From the NCBI GenBank assembly GCA_936440205.1, contig OW387134.1, positions 18,268,908 to 18,332,907 on the forward strand: 64,000 nt of DNA. The letters run 5' to 3'. Every line of letters starts with the position of its first letter. Position 1 is the stretch's first letter. The position numbers were made by a program, and so were the translations under genes. The notes under the pieces were generated by a model. The model saw nothing but the letters and a program-made list of their open reading frames with translations. It was not told the DNA's origin and made no database searches. This document shows, piece by piece, positions 39,141 through 50,860 of this stretch. The stretch is from Lepidonotus clava (lineage: Eukaryota; Annelida; Polychaeta; Phyllodocida; Polynoidae).

Positions 39141-39344
39141 CTAAAGTAAAAAGGAAAGGGTTTATTAGAGATGACACAGTAACCTGTATAGGTATAACAT
39201 TATTTAAGTAACATTTATGGTATTTGATATTCACCTATCTCGATTAAATATAATGTCAAGCTGCCATTTGAAGGTTATTTATCGTAGAGAGGCACTATTG
39301 AACCATTACTATTACTAGCTACGCTATGAATTACCTTTCTGACC

Positions 39345-39610
39345 TTTGGCATGTTGCAGTTTTGTAGATAGTGACAACATAGCTTGTACTGAGTGCAGAA
39401 ACAGTATAGGCTTGCAGTAGCACTTTAGTAGTCAACCATTGGAAATAAGCAGGGAAACAGTGGTTGAGAAGTGGTAAGTCAGTATGTCCAAAATATCTAA
39501 ATGAGCTACTGTATAGAATCAGTAGGATTTCAGTAGCTTACATGTATTAGATACTTCGGACATACTGATTGGGGAAGTGAGCACTGAACTTTGGTCCCAT
39601 CAGGGTTGCT
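39345..39610. mobile_element. Fold-back MITE, copy A
   Basis: The core at 39480-39568 is an inverted repeat: CAGTATGTCCAAAATATCTA at the left pairs with the reverse of ATACTTCGGACATACTG at the right, and inner arms AGCTACTG/CAGTAGCT also pair. Sequence to its left (39345-39478: GCAGTAGCACTTTAGTAG, GTACTGAGTGCAGAAACAGT) matches, on the other strand, sequence beside copy B at 44.5 kb. The element is therefore larger than the palindrome. It ends about 50 bases from the linker exon at 39662-39772. The family is not recognised and there is no coding capacity. Confidence 0.7.
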
Positions 39611-39661
39611 AAAACTCTCTGTAATGGTGAGTTGGTGTGAGCAGATGGAGGTGGGGCCTAC

Positions 39662-39772
39662 CTGTGTGGTGAGCTGCTCGCGGGGGGCTGCCGGGGACAC
39701 AGACGTCGTCCTGTCGTCGACCACGATCTGCTCCGACACCAGTACGACCTGCTCCGGCTGGCCGTTCACTCT
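39662..39772 (-). CDS. PATJ: Linker exon of the PDZ gene
   Basis: Acceptor CTCTTTCAG, donor CACACAG|GTAGGC; 111 bases (37 codons), phase 0 at both sides. It encodes RVNGQPEQVVLVSEQ, IVVDDRTTSVSPAAPREQLTTQ. There is no domain: it is a polar linker between the PDZ7-like and PDZ8-like domains. Being symmetrical it could be skipped without a frame change. The GAGCTGCTC at 39671-39679 falls inside it (the Glu-Gln-Leu codons). Confidence 0.85.
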
Positions 39773-40430
39773 CTGAAAGAGCCAACATCAGCGGGTACTT
39801 TACTTGGTGTTTTGGTGCACGTAAGGTGGGGGGATGACATGAACGTTAATTATCAACAGTGACCATCTACAAACCGACAGTTTTAGGTTTATTTGTAGAA
39901 AGTGGCCAGGTGTTGGTCCCGATTCATTCACAAAGAACTATAACATTGAACATTCAAATGGAAAACAACATAACCATCAGCTTTTTTGGCATGAAAAAAT
40001 CTAGTATCAGACACTATATTACTGTTTATTTGTCCCCGTATACCGAAATACGCGTTTGCGAAACGATTCAGTGCAAATAACTTATTCTGTGAGCTGTTTT
40101 CCCCATTATGAATTCTGAACGTGTGCTCGGCCACTATGCTTATATGAAAATAAAAGAGGAAAGTCATTTCTCAAGACACTGAACATACATATACATTCTA
40201 AAGAAAGTTCTCACCCATTGCCCTGCTCTAATAAATCCTACCACTATCTATTGGTCTGATTAAATGAACCAAGTCTTTTTCATTGTCTAGATATGCAACT
40301 ATTTTGGCGTAAAAAAAAACCACACAAATACATTTTATATGTTCAATGAAAAGAATAATGACATTCTGAAACAATAAGAGACTGCTGTAAGTGCTACAGA
40401 GTATTAACCTGCCGCCTCTCAGTGCATTAA

Positions 40431-40468
40431 GGGCCTCAGCTGGCGCTCCCCGGGCCCAGCTGAGGCCC
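40431..40468. repeat. 38-base GC hairpin
   Basis: GGGCCTCAGCTGG and CCAGCTGAGGCCC form perfect 13-base arms around a 12-base loop. It is strong and GC-rich, in an intron. It is not followed by a T run and no function is known. Confidence 0.75.
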
Positions 40469-43009
40469 TGTTGGGACACGCACTTTGCCTGTCACATCCC
40501 GACCCACACTGTCAAACATCCAATGTCTCACGGAGGCCTGCCCAAAGTTAATCTCAAGTAATGGACTCAATCCTCGGCTGAGAAGCTATTCTTTTTAGTA
40601 GACTTATGCCAATGTCACACTATGCAATTACCCGCGATTCTCCGATAGGGAGGGCCATTCCGCAGTTAGATCAGTGATTGCGCTCATCCTATAGATTCAC
40701 GTTTACATTGTTTTGCATATAACACCATTTCTGACATGATTTGTTATCATTCACTTTACATTCAACATTCATTATGAACACTAAAGAATCGAAAGCACAA
40801 AATCGTGAGGACAACTACACAATCGTCTCGTGTGTGCGCGGTGTTAATATCTATGATCAGATCGGCTCCTACCCTGGACATAATACAGTTTGTCCCCCCC
40901 CCCTCCCTCCCACATGGCGGGGCCCGGCGGGGTGGTGCTGGGGGATGGGGTGGGGAGAGTGGATCGAGGACACAATACGCAGTAGGCCCCTCTATACAGG
41001 CTCCATGTGGTAAGGCCATTAGCCGCCATCACGCCACACACAATGCCCGCGACCAGGCACCGCCCCCTCCGGGGAGATAACCCACTAAAAGGCCGCCCGA
41101 CTAACCAAATATTGGGTTAGGTCCACCTTCTTAACTGTCTCCACGTCATTTGTGATTTCCCACAGAGCTTATGTGTGTTTTATGCGTTTCTGCATCTCCT
41201 TACATATTTGGTGACATTAGACCCATGGATATTGCACCGCAGGAACACACTTCTCCATTGGGAAAATGGACCTGCTGGTGATTGCCTTAATCTGCTGTCC
41301 CCATTGTCAGAACATGTGTATATATGATAAACTATAGAGTTTTAAATATCTGACTTAAAACAAAAGCTGTATTATAATTCTCCTGGGCGCGATTCCATAA
41401 TTTGCCCTCCTGAACTACATACGTATATGAGCTAATAATGACAATGTTTGTGGACAAAAGCATAGGGGGACGGAGGGAAACTAATATGAACTTCCCCTCT
41501 CACTCTCGTCCCCTGACCGCCCCCCACGACCCCCCTGTCGCCGAATGAGACGTCTCTCTGGCCGTTGACCACCTCCTTCACGTACGTCACAGTTTCCCTT
41601 GTAAGACGCATCTTAATCTGGGCGTGGTGTGGGGCTCCGGTTAATTGGGTGAGGGGATCAAAGGATTTAGTGAAGCAATAATTGGGGTTGTACACGATTG
41701 CCTGAGAAAGGGTGTGGGTGGGAGGGGCAGAAACGGGGCGAGGGAAAATGCGGTCAGTGGATGGTCGATTATGAACAGAGAAGGCTTTTGATAAAAATAT
41801 ATTGAGATTTCCTAAAATCGTTTTTCACTTAGTTTTAAATTAATGATTTTATTATAAGATTAACTGTCTACTTTTTACCACTCTAATATACACGTGAGAC
41901 TGACACTTTGACAGGCCTATTGCAAGGTAAAAAGTATTACTTTTTTTTAATGGTAAACTGCCATGATTTTGAATTTGATGAATGATACTTAAACTTTTGA
42001 CTAAGACCTGTCAGAACGACGCAGGGCAATACATCGTTCCGAGCATGAACTGTCGTAATAATAAGAGTGGATTATGTTCTATAATCCATTACCATTATGT
42101 TCCATAATCCATTCGTCACAATCCGGTTGCTTCAGTGTCCATATGATTTCTTTTTATTATATCATCTAAAGCAGGCCGTAAACTAAACGGCCAAATAATT
42201 TTTATGTCACAGAGGGGTACGTTGCAAACCCATAACATAATAGGTCCTGCGTTAACAAAATCACATTCGACCTGAATGCAGTTTGCTTCGTAAGCGATCA
42301 AATAAGGCTGCATAATACCATTTACAGACTAGGCTCAGAATGCACATTATGCCTGTATTGAAATGTCATTATGCGCGAGGCTAGCCTGTAAAGGGTACAA
42401 GTTGACCGTGTAGCCACTCTACCAAATGATTCAGGTAATCATCCTATTAAGTATATTATTTCAGGGGCACAAACCAGAACTGGGATACGTTGAAGTAGGG
42501 TAATTGGAGACAAAGCGACACGTGCCAAACCACTGGCGCCCGGAGACGAGGCAGACTGAATTAAGCCTCTGATTGGCAACGAAAGGCCAGCAGAAAGGCC
42601 AATGCTCCTTTTTAATACTTTCGCCTGAAGTCTGTCGTTATAACGAAGCCAACCCCCTCCCCCCACCTCCTCCAATCTATACCTCTTTGTATCCATTACT
42701 GCCTTCCGCCAAGTAACAACATTTGGCCGCGGCCTTTGTATATATGTTACTACTTATATATGCGACAGACTTTTAATAACCAAAGCCTAACCCTCAATCC
42801 ATTTTCTTTCTCCAATTCATAGTGCGAATCACTCTTACTCTCAAGACAAAATGACCGACGTTGTGGTTCCCGGGTCGATAGTTTAGCTCGTCTATTATCG
42901 TCTGTTACCCTGATTAAACTTCAGATACCGTTTTAGATTTCTTTTTTTTCTGAGACTAGTGATCTACGATGAATCACAGCCAAATACTCGTATTACGGGG
43001 GCCCTGGGA

Positions 43010-43290
43010 ATTCCAGGTGCACTATAAAAACGCACAGGTTACAGGTGCACTGCAAACAGCATGGGTTACATGTGTACTGCAAAATGCACAGGTTACAGGT
43101 ATACTGCAAATGACTGGTTACAGGTGCACTGAAATACATAGGCTATAGGTGCATTGCACTGCAAAGAGCATGTGTTTCAGGTGTTCTGCAAGATGCACAG
43201 ATTAAAAGTGTACTGTGAAGGAAATACGTTCCAGATGCACTGCCAAGGGCATGGGTTACATGTACACTGTTAAGAGCAAAGATTGTAAGT
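43010..43290. repeat. Minisatellite, about 31-base unit
   Basis: About nine degenerate units carry GCACAGGTTACAGGTGCACTGCAAA (variants CATGGGTTACATGTGTACTG). There is no coding content. Confidence 0.9.
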
Positions 43291-44054
43291 GGATGAACAA
43301 GGTCCGGCCAGGTAAGAAGTATGCATGTCTGGTGATATACGAGCTAATGGCCGCAGATGATGGAGAATGATTTAGCGTGATGGATACGGGACACTTCCCT
43401 TCAAGGGGTCTCAATATCCCATAATCGCTTCAGGAACAACGTCTAGCACGCACCGGGTATTGTGAAAAGGATCTGTCAAACTCCTTCTTCAAGATTCAAA
43501 AACCTCTTTTTTTGTTCGAGAGGCATGCCATGTTTTATATTCCTAACTACAGGTGCATTGATACATTTCAATACATCAAAAGGAATGAGGAATGGCATTC
43601 CCGTTTATAAAATGATGCATGTTTCATAAATTTTAGACCCATGGTCTAATCTGTGTTAACACTTAAACCATTTTTGTTGTCGTTCAGAAGCCGATCATAA
43701 TTTGTTTGTGAGCGTTTTGGTTAGTTTATAAGAAACGGCCTATTCCAGGTAAGCCTCCCGTACTTCTAGTAACCTCTGCTACAGCTAGCTGAACACCTCA
43801 GTTTCCTCGCCTCAGTTAAGCAGGTCTAGGAGGTGGCCGGGGGGTGGCCGGGAGGGCCGGTCAACAACGCACTCCACCTAGGGCCCACTGTCGGCATCAC
43901 CCGGCCCATAAATCTACCCCCATGCCACCTGATGATCAAATCCGGGCGGCCGGGGCCTGGGAGATGCTAACGGCAAACGGCCGACGGGCCGATATTTTAC
44001 ATCTAGACCGGCCATTGAGAGCTATCAATCGGCAATTGTAGATCTAGACCTGTC

Positions 44055-44108
44055 GGGGCAGCAGCAGGGCTCGAACCTGGCTGTGGGTCCATTAACAACT
44101 GCACTAGG
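44055..44108 (-). mobile_element. tRNA-like (SINE head) fragment, tentative
   Basis: On the minus strand CCTAGTGCAGTTGTTAATGG (A-box-like) is followed by CCAGGTTCGAGCCCTGCTGC, whose GGTTCGAGCCC is a good B box. The two boxes are only about 20 bases apart, too close for a working tRNA, and no cloverleaf forms. A deleted tRNA-derived SINE is the best reading. Confidence 0.3.
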
Positions 44109-44510
44109 GATGGTAGACCTTTCAGGTGCTCAACTCCTGCAAGAGTTGCATGGGCAGAGAACATTGCATGATCGCTTAAAGAAACCTAATATCCGCTGAG
44201 AGGGAGTATTTAAGAACTATACTTTTCAAGAGCAAAGCGATACGTTCCTCGCTTACATTCATTCTACATTTATAAAGTGGAAATTCAACACTCGGGAGAA
44301 AACTATCCGGCACATCACAAACTTTTTAATGCTTGCCTCTGGTCATCATTTTATGAGTCTCTACGTATGCCATAATCTGAGCGCCGTAATGCCATCCACA
44401 GCCTTAACGAGGAGCAGTGACTCAGTCTCACATATACCGACCCCAGTCCCGGGGCTCCAGGTGCCTGGATCGGCCCGTCTGTGACCAAACGGCAGTAGAC
44501 ACCTCCTAAA

Positions 44511-44712
44511 TCAGTATGTCCGAAATATCTAAATTAGCTACTGAAATACTACTGATTGTGCACTCTACCTCATTTAAATATTTCGGACATACTGATTTCC
44601 CACTATTCAGCCACTGTATTTCCACTGATTCTTATATACACTAAAATCCTACTGCAACTGACACTGATTCTGTACTTAGTACACACTGATTTCCCACTGC
44701 ATTTTGGTCCGG
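44511..44712. mobile_element. Fold-back MITE, copy B
   Basis: The core at 44511-44597 has near-perfect ends TCAGTATGTCCGAAATATCT and, at the right, the reverse complement ATTTCGGACATACTGA. The right flank to about 44712 (CCACTATTCAGCCACTG, ATCCTACTGCAACTGACACT, ACACACTGATTTCCCACTG) matches the left flank of copy A in reverse. Copy B thus lies in the opposite orientation, about 5 kb from copy A. It also carries AAATCCTACTGCA-type subrepeats built on CACTGATT. Confidence 0.7.
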
Positions 44713-46169
44713 GGCGCGCGCATGCATGCGCACGTTACCGTAGTACAATGGGCAGTATAAAGGGCCGACAGGGGCGGTCGTACTTGACGGCCCCAGCTCT
44801 CTCCATGTACAGGCCCGGGTAGGGGGTGGGGTTACAGTCAGAGTGGCAGGCATGCATAATACACGCAGTATCAGAGGTAAACACCGCCACTACCACCGTG
44901 ATGACGAGGCCCGATAAGCATTACCCGAGGTAGGATAAGGCCATTAAAATAGGGACACTGTCTGTAAGTGTAATAAAACCGATCCTACTTATGAACAAAA
45001 ATCCCATATCCAAAGCCCAGCTCCTGGTATAGGTCATTTCTACAAAGTCAAGACATGCGATTCTCGTGGAATGAAATAAATTGGATTTTTATCTTTGTAA
45101 TAACGTGCGCTGTTATTCCGTCCAGTTCATGCTGAGCCTAAATAATGTATTAGGCCGAGCTTTCACCCTTTGTCCTCATCACACATCAGAGTAGTACCTC
45201 GTCAATAGCAGCAGCGGGCAGTCCATGATCAGGGGCTGTTTGCATGATGTACATCAAGTACATCAGTCAAATGAGGGTAATGGCTGCAGAGTGGTCGGCC
45301 TGGGTACACGGATAGGGTAAACTCAGCTACCAGTTGTATCAATGCAGATTGTCAATATATCGATTTTAGAGGCAAATTGAAATGAGCGACCACGGAGATA
45401 ACATTGAAGGACGTTCAGAAGAACCCAATATCTGTCTGGAATTGATCCAGGTGACTTGAATGAATGTTCGTGTAAGATTACAAAGGTACAAATCTTCCCT
45501 CGCATGTCGTTCCTGTTTGAAAGTTGAGAGGAAGTGAGGGCCGAAAAAAAAATCTGAAGTTACTAATCCCTCAGAAAATTTGGCAATACTGGCATGTTTC
45601 AGGGTCAGGAGGAGGGAGGCGGGGGGCGTCTGACACCGTCTCCTCCTACTGTCGCACGCCATCCAGTGTGAGGCCCTTAGAAGGGCACAGAAACAAGACG
45701 TGTTACCGACGACAGTCAACTACCGTCAACTACAGAATGGTAAGGGACTATTTACAGAACTTTTGACACTCCTACAAAGCCGGATTTATTATATTTTAAC
45801 TGTCACGACAGGCATTCCAGGTACTTTGTCGATCTTCATTGTCATAAATTGGACAAAAAGTTGAAAAACTTCTTGAATTGTGAGATGCTATCGGCGAAAG
45901 ACAAACTACAAATCGCCAGTGTATGGGTGTAAAAGCCTTGTTGTCAACATTATTTGAAGTTACCGGAAAAATAGAATCACTTCTAAAGCTACAATGTGCG
46001 TCTACTTGTTTAATGGCAAAATCCTACTAGTTTTCGACTAAGGTTATACACCTTGCTCAGTTTCATATTTCATGAGGTGTCGCACAAGCATAGAATTGAT
46101 AAAAAAAAATCTTTTCGTATTTCACAATGCTTTGATCGGACATATGAGTTGTATTGTAAGCGTACTCAC

Positions 46170-46277
46170 CGTTGGGTCGACTGGACTCTGAACCAGGAAA
46201 CGTACGGGGCTGGTAGACTTCCTTACCACCTCTACGGCCTTCTCGTGGGTGGCCGTCCGAAGGTCCACCCCGTCCAC
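46170..46277 (-). CDS. PATJ: PDZ7-like domain, third exon
   Basis: Acceptor TGTCTGGTCAG, donor CCAACG|GTGAGT; 108 bases (36 codons), phase 0 at both sides. It encodes VDGVDLRTATHEKAVEVV, RKSTSPVRFLVQSPVDPT. This is helix B (HEKAVEVVRK, whose first His is typical of class I PDZ domains that prefer Ser/Thr at position -2) and the last strand VRFLVQS. Human PATJ has VDGMDLRDASHEQAVEAIRK at this place (from memory). It joins in frame to exon 46524-46657. Confidence 0.93.
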
Positions 46278-46523
46278 CTGACCAGACATGAATACCATTA
46301 ACCCACAATTTGGGATCAATATTTTCATCACGTTTTTTTTTAAAAAATCATTATTTACCTAATATTTCTATTTTCATTGAGAGAATTCAATTTAATAAGA
46401 AATATTTGATTCGAGGCTAGGATCGTCTGTCATCTGATACTACCGATAAAATTATTTAAAGGATTTTCTGATTTTCCTACAAGTTCTGATCTTCATTTCT
46501 ACAGGTAGTTTCAAGCCTCTTAC

Positions 46524-46657
46524 CTCTAGGACGCGGTCGCCCGCCTTGAGCGTCTTGTTGCGGCCGACGGGACTGGATTCAAGCACGTGTTTGATGATGA
46601 TACCCGAGACGGCCAGCTGACTCTCGGCTGAGGCATGGAAGAGGTCTACGCGTCCAC
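46524..46657 (-). CDS. PATJ: PDZ7-like domain, second exon
   Basis: Acceptor GCTATGTGCAG, donor CTAGAG|GTAAGA; 134 bases, entering in phase 1 and leaving in phase 0. It encodes GGRVDLFHASAESQLAV, then SGIIIKHVLESSPVGRNKTL, then KAGDRVLE. It completes the binding loop begun in exon 47338-47693 (SLGISIYGG). It has the longer loop between strands 2 and 3 found in PATJ PDZ7 (there RGMGSRLSNGEVMRG), but with a different sequence. The IFIKHVLEDSPAGKNGTLK block of PATJ is clearly preserved. Confidence 0.93.
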
Positions 46658-47337
46658 CTGCACATAGCAAAATAACACTCAGCATCTTCACAGGGGCGTA
46701 TATATGTCTTAGGAAAGAAATGTTTTCACTAGCCTGTGTGAGATGTCTGGTTAGGCCGTATAAATTTGGGTGAGTAAAGGATACAAATATTTATAACATG
46801 TATGTAGCCTAATATAAATATTTATTGGTAAAGCTAAAATTTCTCTCTGTACACTCTTGAGGGTTGGGGATTCCCTTTTATGAAAGCTGGGGGTTCCCAA
46901 TTAGTGTCCTTGTGACGTCACAACTTTGGGAATTTCCCCCCAAAATCATGAAAAAGTGACAAATCTTTAAACCCTCACAACCCTGTTTACCCTTGGAATA
47001 TTCTTAAGAAATCTCTGACATAAATAGCTCTTGGTGCAAAGGCTATGCTCAAAGGATTTCATTGGAAAATATCCATCCAGCAATTATGTGCAAGGCATCC
47101 TTTAAACTATCCTAGGTTATCTCCCGAACTGACTTGATCGATATTCTTTAATTCTTAAATGAGATAGTAAGATGAATAACTTTTGCTCATTGCATCACAT
47201 TGTGTAATTAAGTACTGCACTGGTTCTGCTAAAAATAACAAATGCATATACACGAATTTTATATTTTTTATAGGTTTTTTTTATACTCGTACCTAGAAAT
47301 TGGTTTAAAGCATTTAGCACCACGAAGGCCCACTCAC

Positions 47338-47693
47338 CGTAAATACTGATTCCGAGACTCTCGCCCGGTTCTCGGTGAATCTCGACGAGTCGCGGCTCGC
47401 CAAACATCTGCGACGTCGTCGTCGGCGGCGGCGGCGACGTGGCGCTGATGAGGTACGTCGTTGTCGTCGTCGACGATATCGTCGTCGTCGTCGTTGTCGA
47501 CTGGCCGGCGGCGGGCGGCGACAACGGGGAGGCAGCAGCGGTGAGGGCAGCAGCAGTGGGGGTGATGGGGGCGGGGGTGGTGGACAGGTCACTGGCCGGA
47601 GAGTCCAGGGTGTCCACTGACCGGTCCGACCCCAGCGGGGACAGCGGCGTCAACGACCGGTCACTCCGACTCGTCGCCGGCGAGAACTTGGCG
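47338..47693 (-). CDS. PATJ: Thr-rich linker and start of PDZ7-like domain
   Basis: Acceptor CCGGTTTTCAG, donor TTTACG|GTGAGT; 356 bases, entering in phase 2 and leaving in phase 1. The first 90 residues are linker: AKFSPATSRSDRSLTPLSPL, GSDRSVDTLDSPASD, then Ala/Thr/Pro-rich sequence with two Thr runs (STTTTTTISSTTTTTYL). Several Ser-Pro and Thr-Pro sites could be phosphorylated. The end, FGEPRLVEIHREPGESLGIS plus IYG, is strand 1 and the first part of the carboxylate loop of the PDZ domain. The Thr runs are encoded largely by ACG and ACA triplets, seen as CGT/CGTCGT repeats on the plus strand, and may vary in length between individuals. Confidence 0.92.
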
Positions 47694-49418
47694 CTGAAAA
47701 CCGGGAGACAATCCATTAAACCTCTTTGTAACATATCAAGATTTTCTTTTCTTTTCTTGATAAATCAATGATATTTCTGGTTTTCTTCCATTCTAAGGGG
47801 AAGCTTTGGTGCATTCTCGGCCTCATGTTTGTAACTAATCCACTTAATACACATATCCTCGCCTTCTCCAAGACGAAAAAAAGAAGCGCCCTAATCTCGA
47901 AGCAAAATTTTCTGATCACATACCGTACACAAATCAGTTGATGAATACCATGTTTGCCAGGTTCACTAACTATGTTAAAGGCAGTTTGACAAATTGTCGA
48001 TATGTCTGTCCTGCAACCCACTACCAAATTAACTAAATAAATAAATTATCCGGTCCTTCGTTTGAAGAACAATACGTTTCAAACTTCGAAGCATGTCTAG
48101 GTTAATAGATTTTAAGGTGTACCATGACAGAAGTGATGCTTATCCAATCACTTTCTTATTTGATCTGCACGAAGTATGTGATGTGAAAATATTCTGCCTT
48201 GAGAAGTAGAGAACTCTTCATTTCTTCATCTTGAAGGATAGAAAAATAAGTGTATCTTCTATTTTGGTCATTTTTTTGTATGAGGTGAAATGAAAACGTG
48301 GCGCTGTCACCAAGCAGTGGTGCTGGAGACAGCGAGGGTAGGAAATAAGCAACAACAGCTGAGATGTTTGGAGAGATGAGAGAGAGAGGGAGATATAGTC
48401 TTACAGTCCTATGTGTGGTGAAAACCCTTAGATTGGTGTGTAACAAACTTCTATATAAAATCTTGGGCGGTGAATGACTATTAAGGATGAAATGTGTATA
48501 TCGCATCTTTTTACTGAAAGGTAACTACAGCACTTAGTGTTCACCAAATGGATATTAGGCCAAACGACGATGGCCTCTTAATATTTGTCTATTCTCTGAT
48601 GGCTAAAACCTACTTACTTTCCCTTGTTTATTCTGATAAGATATGTCATGTATTATACAAACAATGTAGTGGTCAATAACGATGTGGATTGTAATGTTTG
48701 TGGCGTATATATATCAAGTTAACTGTTATTTTATTGTTGGTAAATGAATTTCTCTTTGTCTCAGTCAATTCATAGGGCATTCCAGAGACAGTCCTTACAG
48801 ATATCTAAGTTAAAGGGCCAATCATTTGACAGAAATCACTGTTTCATTGACAATTTACACGAAACTGATCCATATCTAAATTAAGTCATCAAGCAGCGTC
48901 GACTTAATTTCTACGGTACATAGGAGACAATTTCAGGGTCAAAACAATATAGAAAGGAATTTTACACCATTCTGATCAACGATGAAAGGTCTCGGACAGA
49001 AATTGACCAGGACGTATTTGATAAGAAAAAAAATACAATTGACAAAATTTCACACAAAATTGGGGAATAATCACCATAGAAAAATGCAAAAGGGTCAAAT
49101 CTAAAGGCGGCGGCCGATTGGACGTTAACTAGGGGTGATAAAACCAACCCACTTCATCATGTGTTATTGTTGAAATTACGGAAAAATATATGATATATTT
49201 CAATACAATTGTATGTAAATTTGTTTGGCCAGCAGCATGCAGTTTGGGCGTGGGTTGGGAGGCTGGGAGGGCGGCAGACTGCTGGGGGTAACGGGGCGCC
49301 TGGACGGCCGGGGAGGCCAGCACAAGACAGGGGCTGGGCCAAGTGGAGGTGTGCGCCTACAGGCTCGTCTACCGGTATACAAAAAGGCCAGGACGATGCA
49401 GAGCATACAGCCGGACGC

Positions 49419-49432
49419 GTTGCCATGGTAAC
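49419..49432. promoter_or_regulatory. RFX X-box motif, copy 1 of a pair
   Basis: GTTGCCATGGTAAC is identical to the motif at 25083. It matches the full two-half-site X-box, which a dimer of RFX factors binds. Confidence 0.65.
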
Positions 49433-49460
49433 CTCGCGGGCACTACTCACACTCCCGCCC

Positions 49461-49474
49461 GTCGCCATGGTAAC
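49461..49474. promoter_or_regulatory. RFX X-box motif, copy 2 of a pair
   Basis: GTCGCCATGGTAAC differs from the neighbour at one base and starts 42 bases after it, about four helical turns. Paired sites at that spacing support a regulatory role. Confidence 0.65.
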
Positions 49475-50639
49475 AGACCGACAGTGTTAGTTTAATAGAG
49501 AGTCGCACAGCGGCGCCACCATCCAGCACGGCCGGGTAGAGCCCCCTGGTGTACGTTTTCAGATTCAATCTGTATATTTCATCAGGATCAAAATTGCAAC
49601 AAACTATCTGTGCGTTTTGAACATAAATCTGCGGCGCCTAATATCCCCTCCCCTCATGATATCGTTTGTTTTGAATATTGCGTTCGATGAAATGTTTCAA
49701 CACGTAGTTTTCTTTGTTGTTACAAAAACATTGCTCTGTTAGCTTCAAACAATCACTTAATTATCCTTACATTACTAACATCTGCAAACAATGGAACCAG
49801 CTTAATCTAAACACTAGATGATACACCCATGGATTGGTAGGGTACTTTTCTGTGTTCGTATTAAGCACAACTAAACTGATATTTTCACAAGGAAAAAAAC
49901 TAAGACATTTTTATTAACATTAATGTGCTTGAAACTAGGACTGCCCCATATGAAAGTCGGGCCAGCAGGCGGCTGGATGGAGAACAACGTTATGCAAACA
50001 GTAGAGAGAGGGTGAAGAGGTTAGTTCCAGATACTCAAAGTAGTAGTAGTAATAATAATGGTAATAAAAATAATAAATATGGCGAGTTCATACACACACT
50101 GCTTACCGATAATATTTGGGGAAAATCCTGTTGCAGGAATGAACAACAAAAATGGGGAGATGTACATGATTGGAAACTGAAGGCAGTAACATGGATATGA
50201 TGAGAAGCCTTGCACGTCAACGGGTATATGGCCAAGAGGAGTCGTTGCTGATTGGTCATTTAAAGGGAACTATCATACAGATATTACTTGGTACCAGGCA
50301 CGTCGTTTGGTCTAAAGCACATAAGGATTTGGTATAATTTGAGTTTTTGTACTGACTGAGCATAAAACATTTCCACCGAACATATGAACAGAAAGATGAG
50401 TCAGGTTCAATAATCGCTAGCGATTCGTTGTACAGGAAGGACGAAATACATGATGGAAAATAAGTAATTTTTCAAATGATTACTTTTGACTTATTTCATA
50501 ACGATGTGCCTAAACGGGTATAACCCAAAGTCCATCGTACTTCAATTTGATTTACAGACCAATGAACAAGCTCGCAATGCTTAATGATGATAGTCCAAGA
50601 TACATCAGGCCCGAGGCAGGGGCCCCTCTCTCGTAACAG

Positions 50640-50860
50640 GCGCTACTCGCATTGACCAGTCTGACGGGCGCCTACCATTGACAGCAGTCTGACAACCATC
50701 TACCATTGACAGCAGTCTGACAACCATCTACCATTGACAGCAGTCTGACAGGCACATACTGTTGAAAGCAGTCTGACAGGCGCCTACCAACAGCCGGAGT
50801 CTAGGAGGCACCTACCATCGGCAGCCGGCAGCCACGCCCATGCTGTTGATAGCAGTATGA
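50640..50860. repeat. 28-base minisatellite
   Basis: The unit TACCATTGACAGCAGTCTGA plus CAACCATC is repeated at 50673, 50701 and 50729 with almost no change, flanked by diverged units (CAGTCTGACAGGCGCCTACC). There is no coding content. Confidence 0.9.

Larger units (their letters stand above)
49230..49530. other. GC-rich island with two X-boxes
   Basis: About 300 bases of GC-rich DNA in an AT-rich intron, with many CpG, and open frames overlapping on both strands that look like composition effects. It ends in two RFX-type motifs. It is a candidate intronic enhancer or promoter. Confidence 0.45.
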
